In this document: positions 6,948 through 15,703 of the stretch, piece after piece
Layout of the letters: every line of letters begins with the position of its first letter
Numbering within the stretch: the stretch's first letter is position 1
Assembly: GCA_012032575.1 (NCBI GenBank)
Contig: JAAUSP010000091.1
Coordinates: 1 to 17,987 of the forward strand
Source of the DNA: Anaerolineales bacterium
GTDB lineage: Bacteria; Chloroflexota; Anaerolineae; 4572-78; J111
Direction of reading: 5' to 3'
Length of the DNA: 17,987 nucleotides
Translations under genes and position numbers: made by a program
Notes under the pieces: model-generated
Database searches by the model: none
What the model was told of the DNA's origin: nothing
Seen by the model: only the letters and a program-made list of their open reading frames with translations

Positions 6948-6956
6948 ATTATACCA
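6948..6956 (-). promoter_or_regulatory. Extended -10 promoter of mnmE
   Basis: TGGTATAAT is read on the minus strand. There is no convincing -35. The predicted start near 6941 gives a leader of about 16 nt that includes GGAG, consistent with translation from ATG 6925. Between here and 7167 nothing else firm was found. Confidence 0.65.
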
Positions 6957-7167
6957 TAAGCCAGACCGCGGTGAGAATTGAAAAAGGCAACAAAAGTTGT
7001 CGAGCCATATTTCGCTCTCGATCTCGTTTCCCGTTCAACCAATCCAACTTGGTTTAGAGGTATCTTTATGGCATGTTATTAATAATGAGTACAGTTTTGA
7101 GAGCCAAGATCTTTTCGCATCGCCAATGCTTCGGGGTAGTTTGGCGTGTTTACCAGCCAAATAGTGG

Positions 7168-9461
7168 GTGGCTTGGTTCATGAAAAGCTCGCCTGATTGG
7201 CTACAAGCCGGATTGCAATACTTTTCATCCAGTATTAGAAATAAAATTATTGTCCCCTATGCATTGCTGACGCTCATGTTAGCGGTGCTAGGGGTTTTTA
7301 TCGTTACCCGACTGGTAGCCGGCTCTTTTGAAGAACGTTTAAAGAACCAATTGGTTGAGGCCGGTCGGGTGGTTAGCGATGAAGTTGTCAATCGAGAACG
7401 CAATCGGCTGGAAATTCAGCGGGCGGTGGCTAACACCGAAGGGGTCGCCGAGGCCCTGGTCAACCGCAATTTTGCCGGGCTGGATGATCTCATTTCGCCC
7501 CTCATAGCCAACTACAAAGATATTGATAGTGTGGTTCTGCTGGACACGCAGGGCAAAGAAGTGCTGCGGCTACAGCGTGAAATTAGTGCCCCCAACGTAG
7601 CCGCGCAAACGTATCGAGGCAGCGGGGCCGATTTTTCGGTCTGGCTGCCGGTCAAGCGGGTGTTGGCCAATGACAACGATGGCGCTAAAGAGGTCCAAAT
7701 TGCGTTGAACCCTGATTCGGACGAACTGATCATTTATACCGTCGGTTCTGTCCAAAACTCTGAGGGAATTATTGGGGCAGCGCTGGTTGGAACGTATCTA
7801 AAAAAGAAATAGAAGCAATTCAAAACCTGGCCCTGGCCGACATCACCCTATTCGACGAGACGGGTGAAGTGATTTACTCTACCCTGGTGCCTAATAAAAC
7901 CGAAGCTCAGGGGGTCTTCAAGGTGTTTACCCCAACCCGCTACCAGGAAGTTATCAAACAGGATACCGTCACCTTCCTCGATGAAGTAGCAGGACCAAAT
8001 GGTCCTGAAGTTTTGGATGTGCAGGCACGAGGCCAAATTTATCGGCTGGCCTATGCGCCCTTTGTTCTGCGCAATCGTATTTACGGCGTCTACGCCGTAG
8101 CCCTGCCAACCAGCTTTATCACCGAAACAAATGATCAGAACCGCAATGTATTGGCCCTCATCTTTTCCGGCGGGGTGGTGCTGGTTCTGGTAATTGGCTA
8201 CACGGTTTCACAACGGATTATTCGCCCCATTGTCCGGCTGGTACAGACCTCACAAGCTATTGCCAGGGGCGATCTGGACCAGCGCACCGGCCTGGTTCAG
8301 GGGGATGAAATCGGTATTTTGGCCGCCACCTTTGACAATATGACCGACGAATTACAACGGCTGCTGCGTGTCCAGCGGGAAGAAGCCAGCAAACTGAACG
8401 CTATTTTGAGCAGCATTGCCGATGGGGTGATTGTGCAGGATGATGAGGGCAACACCGTAATTATGAACCCCGCCGCCGAGAGTATTCTGGAAGCTGTGGG
8501 CGGTGATTTCAGGTACGCTTCTCCCGTTCCATCAGCCGATGAGACCCAGGCATCGCCGCTGCTAAACCATCTCACCGGGCTTGAATTTCACGAAACCCGC
8601 CGTTTTGAGGCCGGCCAGCGGGTGTTGAGCGCCCTATCAGCGCCCGTGCTAACCACCGACAAAGAACAGCTTGGCTCGGTGGTGGTCCTACGCGACATCA
8701 CCCGCGAGGTCGAATCGGAACGACTCAAGGATGATTTTATCACCAGCATGTCTCACGAGTTACGCACGCCGCTAACGGCTATCAAAGGGTATAACGAATT
8801 ATTGCGTATGACTGCCGGCGACAAACTGGATGCACGCCAACTGAGTTTTATCGAAACGGTAGATAAAAATGTGGGCGACCTGCTGCAATTGATTCAGGAG
8901 ATGCTTGATCTCTCGCAAATTAATGCCGGCACTCTGGGTATTGACCAGGAACCGGTCAATCTGGCGGAGTTGATTACCACCGAAAGTAAAAATTGGGCCC
9001 CAAAAATGGAGGAGCGTGAGCTAACCTTTGCCGTTCATGTGCCGGATGAGCCGGTTTGGGTTGAAGGTGACAAGAGTCGTTTGACCCGCGTGGTACACAA
9101 CCTGATCAGGAACGCTCACGATTATACTCTGCCCGGCGGACAAATCGAGGTGCGGCTCAAACGTGAAAATGGCCGGGGGCAGGCCGAGTTTATAGATACC
9201 GGCGTCGGCATTGCGCCAGAACAACAGCGGTTTCTTTTTACCCGCTTTTTCCGGGCTATTCACGCTGAAAGCACCTTTGAAGTAAGCGGGGCCGGTTTAG
9301 GTTTATATATCAGCAAAGCCATCATCGAAGCGCACCAGGGCGAAATTTGGCTGGAAAGCAAACTTAACCAGGGCAGTACCTTCGCCTTTGCCTTGCCCAT
9401 TATCAAACCGGCAGATAACGCGGTAGAAACAGAGCCGATAGAATATGTCAATACTGAATAA
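7168..9461 (+). CDS. Membrane sensor histidine kinase (Cache-like, HAMP, PAS, HisKA, HATPase_c), frame-broken
   Basis: This is a two-component sensor kinase of 764 residues after repair. The first membrane helix (about 27-49, VPYALLTLMLAVLGVFIV) is followed by an extracellular region of roughly 280 residues resembling a double Cache sensor (DIDSVVLLDTQGKEVLR, then ADITLFDETGEVIYS). Next come a second helix (LALIFSGGVVLVLVIGYTV), HAMP, a PAS domain (LNAILSSIADGVIVQDDEGN), HisKA with SMSHELRTPLTAI (His codon 8754-8756) and HATPase_c with NLIRNAHDYT, DTGVGI and GAGLGLYISKA. All kinase motifs are intact. The frame changes by -1 at 7800-7806, where LKK stops at TAG 7810; one more A in the run joins it to EIEAIQNLAL. 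The start is GTG 7168 or ATG 7180. No response regulator is adjacent. The next gene is an anchored Calx-beta protein 121 nt downstream with its own -10. Confidence 0.92.
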
Positions 9462-9502
9462 ATCGGCTCATTGACTCAAACCAATTTCAAACCTGATGGA
9501 GC

Positions 9503-9508
9503 TATAAT
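9503..9508 (+). promoter_or_regulatory. Possible -10 box of the Calx-beta gene
   Basis: A perfect TATAAT lies 75 nt before the next start codon in the gap after the histidine kinase. No -35 is found at normal spacing and no TGN extension is present. No terminator was seen after the kinase, so read-through from it is also possible. Confidence 0.4.
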
Positions 9509-9582
9509 AGAGATAATCTGGGCCTGATAGGCTCTTGAATTGAACCACAAAATAGAGTAAGATTGAGGGTAAAAGGCGCATC

Positions 9583-11570
9583 ATGTTACCGGAAACAGCA
9601 CCCTCAGACCCACCCAGACAAAAAGAAAAAGATAACGATGAGTGGCGCAAAATAATTATAGCGCTGCTCTTTTTGCTTTTAAGTTTTAGCTGTATTTTCT
9701 GTTCTTCTCAAAGCGCCCTGTGGCTAATCAATCGAGACCGGGTTTACGCCAGCATGCGCTCCAACCTCAACGCTGACTATGGCTTCGACCCGGCCCTGAT
9801 GCTGGCCCCTCTGTCAGAGGAAATTATCGCCGAAGCAGAGCAGGATGAAGCTGTTTTACTGGCCCGGCATACCCCTATAGCTGTTGGATTGGGCATTGTT
9901 ATTTTACCCAATCCGGTCCCAACTCCCGCGCCGACGGCTATCACCTTATTACCCACAGTCATTCCCACCCCCACCCCGGCAGCACCGTCGAATCCAAATC
10001 CAGCCCCGGCTACACCGGCTGCGCCCACAGCGACAAATCAGGCACCGCCGACTGCGCCGCCGGCAACTTCTACCAGCGCCCCACCCCCCACCTCGCCGCC
10101 GACAGTAGCACCGACGAATCAACCAACCGCCCCGGCCACAGCACAGCCAACTGTACCACCGACGGTTCCGGCCACTGTACCGCCAACAATTCCGCCAACC
10201 GTCCCGCCAACCGTGCCGCCAACCGTACCCCCCACGGCAGTGCCGCCGACAGCTACGGCTACCCATACCGCCATACCTACCGATACACCTACAGCCACTG
10301 CAACACAACCCATACGCCAACTTCTACACCAACACCCCCTACCGTGGCATTTAGCGTTGCCACTTTCAGTATTAACGAGAATGGGGGCACTGCCGCTATT
10401 ACGGTGCTGCTTAGCACCAGTTCTGTCCAGACCGTCACTGTAAACTATGCCTCTCTCACAGGTGGCACAGCCACCCTGGGGAGTGATTACACCACACCCG
10501 CCAGTGGCTTGCTCATCACCTTCAGCCCTGGTCAGACCAGCCAAACATTTAATATTCCTGTTATTAACGATGCCATAGCCGATGAAGGGGATGAAACCGT
10601 TCTGCTTGAACTTAGCACACCGGTCAATGCTACGCTGGGGTTAAGCAACGCTACCCTGACAATTATAGAGGATGACCCTCTCCCATCGGTGCAGTTTAGC
10701 AGCGACAACTACATTGTAACTGAGGCGGATACTCTGATGCCTATAGACGTTATGCTTAGTGCTGTTTCCGCTCTGACTGTAACAGTTAATTATACTACCA
10801 GCAATCAAACAGCCGAAGATGGCAGCGATTATACTGCTACCAGTGGCACCTTAACCTTCCTGCCGGGTAGTACCGACCAAACTTTTTCTATCACAATTAA
10901 TGATGATAGTGTGGATGAGCCGAATGAAACCGTGAGGTTGACCCTGAGCACCCCTAATGGCGCCAACCTGGGAACACCATCCAGCTCAACCTTAACGATT
11001 GAAGATGACGACACGTCGAGCGGCACCTGTGCCGGTGTTTACCCACCAGGTGAGCCAAACATCGGTTCACCCGATGCTGACACTCCAGGTAACTTTGCAG
11101 CCATCGCCTGCGGGGCAGGGATGATTATTGATTTGGGAACCACTCCTTTGATTGTGGATGATGGAGACGCAGGCGCTTACGATCTCGTTTATTATGAATT
11201 GCAGGGGGATATGCCTCGGGTTCCTCCCTATTATATTTTTATGGATGTCGTGCGGATTGAGGTAAGCCAAACATCGGCTGGTCCCTGGTTTGAAGTTTTT
11301 GAGTGGGGCGATGGTACCGACGATACGAACACCAATATTGGCATTGCTTATCCTGATACCGGCTCCGCCTCTGATAATACCGTAATCAATGGCACAGACC
11401 TTGTCGGACCAGGCGATCCTCTCAACACTGGGATCCAGATTGACGTGGATAGTGTACCAGGAGGAGGACCTCCAAACGGTTCATACCAGTATATCCGTAT
11501 CCTGTCTCCTGTAGGTGGGGGTGATGGCAATGATCGGTTGGAGGTAGACGCAATTGAAATATTACCCTAA
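9583..11570 (+). CDS. Membrane-anchored surface protein with Pro/Thr stalk and two Calx-beta domains, frame-broken
   Basis: About 662 residues after repair. A charged cytoplasmic start (RQKEKDNDEWRK) precedes one membrane helix (about 24-45). A short linker then leads to a long Pro/Thr/Ala-rich stalk (about 110-255, with PPTV units) and two Calx-beta repeats: VAFSVATFSINENGGTAAIT to LTIIEDD, and VQFSSDNYIVTEADTLMPID to LTIEDDD. Each repeat has the acidic calcium-site residues typical of that fold. The C-terminal ~180 residues (GEPNIGSPD, DLVYYELQGD, VFEWGDGTDDTNTNIG) form a beta-rich domain I cannot name. Calx-beta domains usually serve in calcium-dependent adhesion. The frame shifts by -1 near 10305-10311; one extra base restores TQTHTPTSTPTPP. 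AAGG lies 6 nt before ATG 9583. No sorting signal is seen at the C-terminus. Confidence 0.85.
10180..10227. repeat. 12-bp tandem repeat in the Pro/Thr stalk
   Basis: Four adjacent units of the type CCGCCAACCGTN (10180, 10192, 10204, 10216) encode the PPTI/PPTV periodicity. Identity is high at the DNA level, so stalk length may vary between strains by slippage. Confidence 0.8.
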
Positions 11571-11640
11571 TAATACGAAGGCTGAATATTTTACCGGCGG
11601 AAGCGGACCAGAGATTGAGGCATTTCCATAAAAAGTAAAC

Positions 11641-11676
11641 AAAAAGAGACGACCCGGTTGGGGTCGTCTCTTTTTT
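11641..11676. terminator. Bidirectional intrinsic terminator between convergent operons
   Basis: GAGACGACCC (11646-11655) pairs perfectly with GGGTCGTCTC (11661-11670) around a 5-nt loop, flanked by A5 on the left and T6 on the right. It serves the plus-strand Calx-beta gene (stop at 11570) and the minus-strand LysM gene (repaired stop at 11699). Confidence 0.92.
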
Positions 11677-11698
11677 CGAGGCTAAAAGTTAGTTCCAA

Positions 11699-12668
11699 TT
11701 ACGGCAGGGAAATTCGCAAAACATCAAATTGACCGTCCGGGTTGATTACCCGCAGGTCATAACTTCCAGCCGGCAGTTCGGCCACAGGGGGGGAGCTTGG
11801 CTTCAAAGCTGGTGCTCGATTTCAAATCGCCCAGAGTCAATCGGGTAACCCCGGTGGCTCCGCGCAGTTCAACTCGAAATCCCCTCTGCTCCACCTCAAA
11901 ATTTCTACCCACCACAAAAACCGTCGTCCGGTCAACGGCAGGTTCAGCCGTAAATATTTCCGGCGCGCGAGGCGTCGCCGTAGGTGTGCCGGTCAGGGTG
12001 GGGGTAGGCGATGGCGTCACCGGGGTACTGGTCGGCGTTATGGTGGGTGTGGGTGGGGTAAAGGGCAGGTAGATCGTTTGTCCCGGCTGAACAGTCAAAT
12101 TGGTAAAGCAGTTAACCTGCTGCAGGTCATAAACGCTTGCATTAGTTCGTTCCGCCAGCGAATTGAGCGTATCCCCCACCTGCACCACATAAGCGGTCCA
12201 GTTTGACGGGGCCTGACACGCCCCCGGTGTTCCGCCCGGCGCAGGCGCGGCAGAGGGTTCGGTGGCAGGCAGAGGGGTAGGCGTCACAATCACAACAATC
12301 GGGGTAAAGGTGGAGGTAGGCGTAGGCGGTGGAGGGGGGACCGGCGTACTGCTTGCCGGCAGCGGTTGAGGAGTATTGGTGACTGCTTCTTCCACCGGCG
12401 GAGATGTCGGTGAAGGACTGGGCGCAATCGTGGCGGTGTTTGTTGCCGGAGGTAAAACGGTTGGGGTAGGCGAAGAGATTATTGCGGCTGTCGTAGGGGT
12501 AACAACAGGCGTTTCAGCTACGGGACTCTCCGGGTTGCGGACAGCCAGAAGAATCGCCGCCACCACAGTTAACGCCACCACAACCAGCGTACCGATAGCA
12601 ATCAGCAGGCGCTGTACCGGCGAAGAGGCCGAACTTCCATTATTGGTTGATGGTCCTGGAAAAGACAC
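11699..12668 (-). CDS. Membrane-anchored LysM protein with C-terminal IPT/TIG-like domain, frame-broken
   Basis: 322 residues after repair. One membrane helix (about 21-43) is followed by a Pro/Thr/Ser-rich stalk (about 50-150). A LysM domain comes next (about 158-202, YVVQVGDTLNSLAERTNAS to VQPGQTIYLPF); this fold binds N-acetylglucosamine-containing glycans such as peptidoglycan. A second TP-rich linker leads to a beta-sandwich of IPT/TIG type (236-322, FTAEPAVDRTTVFVVGRNF). The frame is broken at a G7 run (11787-11793); six Gs would continue KLPPVAELPAGSYDLRVINP to a stop at 11699-11701. GTG 12668 has a strong GAGGTG 7 nt upstream (12676-12681). It starts 17 nt after the kinase stop, so the two are probably co-transcribed. 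It is likely a wall-attached structural or adhesion protein. Confidence 0.86.
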
Positions 12669-12685
12669 GGTTTATCACCTCGTCC

Positions 12686-15546
12686 TTAAAATTTGTCAGA
12701 CTGGTCAGAGCTAAGGTCGAGCGGCGGAATATCTACCTCCTGCCAGGGGTCATTGAATTGGTGGTTGACGGGCAGGCTAAAATGAAAGGTAGAACCTTCA
12801 CCAATCTCGCTCTCTACCCAAACTCGCCCGCCATGCGCCTCAATCAGAGATTTGACAATAGCCAGTCCTACCCCGGTTTCGCCCAACCCCTCGATCAGGG
12901 GACGTTCGGCCCGGTAAAACCGTTCAAAAACCCGGTGCAGGTCCTTGTCAGCAATCCCACCGCCTGAGTCGCGTACAGAGACTCTGAGGAAAGAAGGGGC
13001 GTCCTCCTGACCGGAAGCAGCGCCGTTCTCGATGGCGGTAGCCACTTCAATCGCGCTGCCCACCGGCGTTGATTTGATGGCATTGCTCAACAAATTGCTC
13101 ATAATTTGCCGGACCGAGTCCGGATCGGCCTCGACCAGCGGCATATCATCGAGCAGGCTCATGGTCAGGCTAATTTCGTTTTCTTCAAGCTGCGCCCTGG
13201 CCCCAATAATCGTATCCTCGATAACCTCTGCCATATCTACCACGCCGGGCCGGATTTCCAGTTGACCGGCATCAATCGCCGTCACCCCAATCAGGTCGTT
13301 CAGCATACTGCCCATCCGCTCGATATTGGCCTTGATCCGCTGCAAAAATTTACGCTGCATCTCCCCAATCATGCCCACCGATTCGCCCAGCAGCAAATCG
13401 GTGTAGCCGGTGATTGAAGTCATCGGGGTACGCAGTTCCTGCGACAGCGAAGCCACAAACTCATCACGGGCCTGCTGGCTTTCCGCTTCGGCGGTAATAT
13501 CATAAAGAATGGTCACAGTGCCCTCCCGACCATTGCCATCAGAAGTAGCCATAGGGCTGATGGTAGCCCGCAGCACATTATCGCCCACCTTCAATGTGGT
13601 GGATGCCATCGGTTCATTTTTGGCTTTAACCTGCTCCAGGGCCTTTTGCCAGCGTTCATCCTCAAAAATGGTCGCCAACTCGCTGCCGAGGAGTTTTTTG
13701 TTTGGCTGAGCCAGAAGTTGGCTGGCCACGGCATTAACCCGATTGATCTTATAATTGGCATCGCTAATAATCACCCCGCAGCTCAAATCTTCCAGCGGAG
13801 CGCTGACCTCAGCGCTGGAGAGCGCCGCCGGAATGGGCGCGGCCTGCCGGGCATTTTTTAAGGCGCGGGCCAGTTTGCGGGCGCGCTCGGTTGCCGCAAC
13901 CAAATCTTCCTTGAGATGAGCAGTCACCACCGTTTCTTGTTCTAACTGCTCAATTTTTTCCTGCCAGCTCTGCCGTTCGGCCTCCAGTTCGGCCAGACGT
14001 TTTTTGTGATTCTCAGCCTCAGCCGAGAGCGCCGTCAGTTGCTTATCTTTTTGACCGGCCTTTTCAACCTCAACTTTGGCCCGCTCGATGGCTTTTTCCA
14101 GTTTGGTTGCACGCTCACGGGCCTGCCGCAGCGCCTCCTCGTTGACTTTTTCGGCTTTTTCGTATTCGTACAAACGCTGGGCAAAAAGGGCCACTTCTTC
14201 GCGGCTCTTTTTTAATTCGGTTTCCATGGCCGCCCGGCGTTTGCCCATTTCCAATTCCTGGTTACGCAGCGTCCATGAAAGTTGCTGCGCTTTGGCCGAC
14301 ACGGCCGCATACTCTTTGGCGTGATTGATCGAAACCGAAATCTGGTCGGCCAGCGTTTTGCAAAGTTGGGCTTCGGTAGCGGTAAAGACTCGCTTGGAGT
14401 TGGCGTTGCCCAAAATCAGCACCCCCACCGGCTCCTCACTTTTTTGCAGCAGCGGCTGGATAATCAGCGGGCCGACATCGTGCGCCCCCATCAAGGTAAA
14501 CAACAGCCGGATTTGGTTGTTATCCTGGTACTCGTCAATCTGAACCTGATATTTGCGCTTGAGGGCGTGTTTGATGGCCTGCTGATCATTGAGCGGGAAA
14601 CTGACCGATTCACCCCGGCCCTTGCGGCTGGGGTTGTAAATCGAAACCAGGCGCAGTTGGGACATGTCGTCGGAGTTATCTTCGGGCATAGCGATAGCGC
14701 ATTGATCGGCCCCAATCGCATCAGCGACACTGCGAGTAGCGCCATCCAGCAGATGCGACAGGTCGAGCGAAGAAGTAATTTCGCGGGTGGCTTCAAACAG
14801 GCTGATCAAGCCCTTGATTTGATCCAGCGAAATCTGGCTCAAATTCTGATATTCCTGCGTCCGCGCCCGCAACGATTGAATCGCCCCCTGGTAAACCGCT
14901 ACGACAAAAACAGGATAGGCAAACATTTCCACCAGGCGTACCCAAACCGGGTTGTGCGGGGCCGGGGTAGCCCGACAGGAAGAAAAAAATGCACCAGATA
15001 GCCCAGCCCCAACGCGCCAAAGCTGGCCAGGGCATAGGCCCGCTCATCGTCCAGCTTGGAGGCGCAGCTAACCACGCCAAAAATAGCTAACAAAAGCTGC
15101 CAGACGGCAAAAAAGATCTCCCAGCCGGTGCGGTTGAAATCACTGCCGGTTCCAAAAGCGGTTGCCAGGAAGAAAAAGACAAAAGCAAAAAGGGTATTAA
15201 TGACCAGCAGGACCGTTGCGCTCAGGCCCTTTTCGCGCATGAACGGGGTGAAGCCCCAGACCAGAAAACCCAGACTGGCGACGCCCACAGCCCGCTCCAG
15301 CGGCGGCAGCCACAGATTGGCCGCCACCACCGAATTGCGGCTTGTCAAAGCCAGCCCAAACAGCACCACCCGCAAAAGGGTCATGCTGCCAAAAGCCACG
15401 GTGAGCCGGCGCGCCCGGAACGAGTCGCTGCGCTGCCACTGGCCCCAGGCAATCACCAGGGCTGCTTCGATGGCAAAAAAGGTGAACAGGTAATAGGCAA
15501 GCGTTACAGCGGGGCTGCCAAAAGCATTGAGCAGAGAATTGAGCAC
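12686..15546 (-). CDS. Multi-TM GAF-coiled coil-PAS histidine-kinase-like protein lacking the phosphoacceptor His; frame-broken
   Basis: 953 residues after repair. Six or seven hydrophobic helices span residues 1-225. A GAF domain follows (about 240-420, ITSSLDLSHLLDGATRSVAD), then a coiled coil of some 140 residues (about 430-575), a PAS domain (about 590-690, CGVIISDANYKINRVNAVA), a HisKA-type dimerisation region and HATPase_c. The ATPase boxes are intact (NLLSNAIKSTP, DSGGGI, FERFYRA, GVGLAIVKSLIEAHGG). The HisKA motif, however, reads SLSQELRTPMTSI: Q703 (codon CAG, 13441-13439) stands where the phosphorylated His should be. The frame breaks at CCC 14971-14973; a fourth base gives LPVGATPAPHNPVWVRLVEM. 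GTG 15546 is the likely start, with a weak GGAAA upstream. The LysM gene follows 17 nt downstream. Confidence 0.9.
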
Positions 15547-15601
15547 GGCTGATTTTCCTGCTGTTCTTGATTAAGGTTGGTTAACAGAGAGTGCCAGTCT
15601 C

Positions 15602-15631
15602 ATTATACCATGATTAACATGGATACGACAA
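15602..15631 (-). promoter_or_regulatory. Promoter of the kinase-LysM operon with an internal palindrome
   Basis: On the minus strand a TTGTCG (15631-15626) is followed by an 18-nt spacer and TATAAT (15607-15602) with a TGG extension. The interrupted palindrome CCATG-ATTAA-CATGG (15608-15622) covers the extension and most of the spacer, a position where a regulator could block polymerase. The leader would be about 50 nt. Confidence 0.55.
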
Positions 15632-15652
15632 TAAGATTTCGAGACTATAAGA

Positions 15653-15685
15653 TGGAAGGGTGGAAGGCTGGAGGATTGGAAGGAT
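15653..15685. repeat. Octamer degenerate tandem repeat
   Basis: The units TGGAAGGG, TGGAAGGC, TGGAGGAT and TGGAAGGA lie just past the stop codon of the lytic transglycosylase. They belong to the same sequence type as the left arm of the hairpin at 4319-4340, but here there is no complementary arm. Confidence 0.65.
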
Positions 15686-15703
15686 GAAAAAATTTGCCAA
15701 GAT

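Noticed and set aside
6926..7042. N-terminal extension of MnmE by about 39 residues
   Set aside because: The promoter TATAAT and GGAG lie inside it, and MnmE proteins start at the [15 protein letters not shown] sequence.
9777..10320. Direct repeats that could suggest a CRISPR array
   Set aside because: The units are adjacent 12-mers without spacers and lie in frame within a coding stalk.
10119..10544. Minus-strand frame with VGGTVGGTVGG periodicity
   Set aside because: It is the antisense image of the CCGCCAACCGT repeats encoding the Pro/Thr stalk on the plus strand.
14282..15001. Long plus-strand open frame opposite the second kinase
   Set aside because: The minus-strand frame encodes conserved GAF and membrane segments; the plus-strand product shows no family features.
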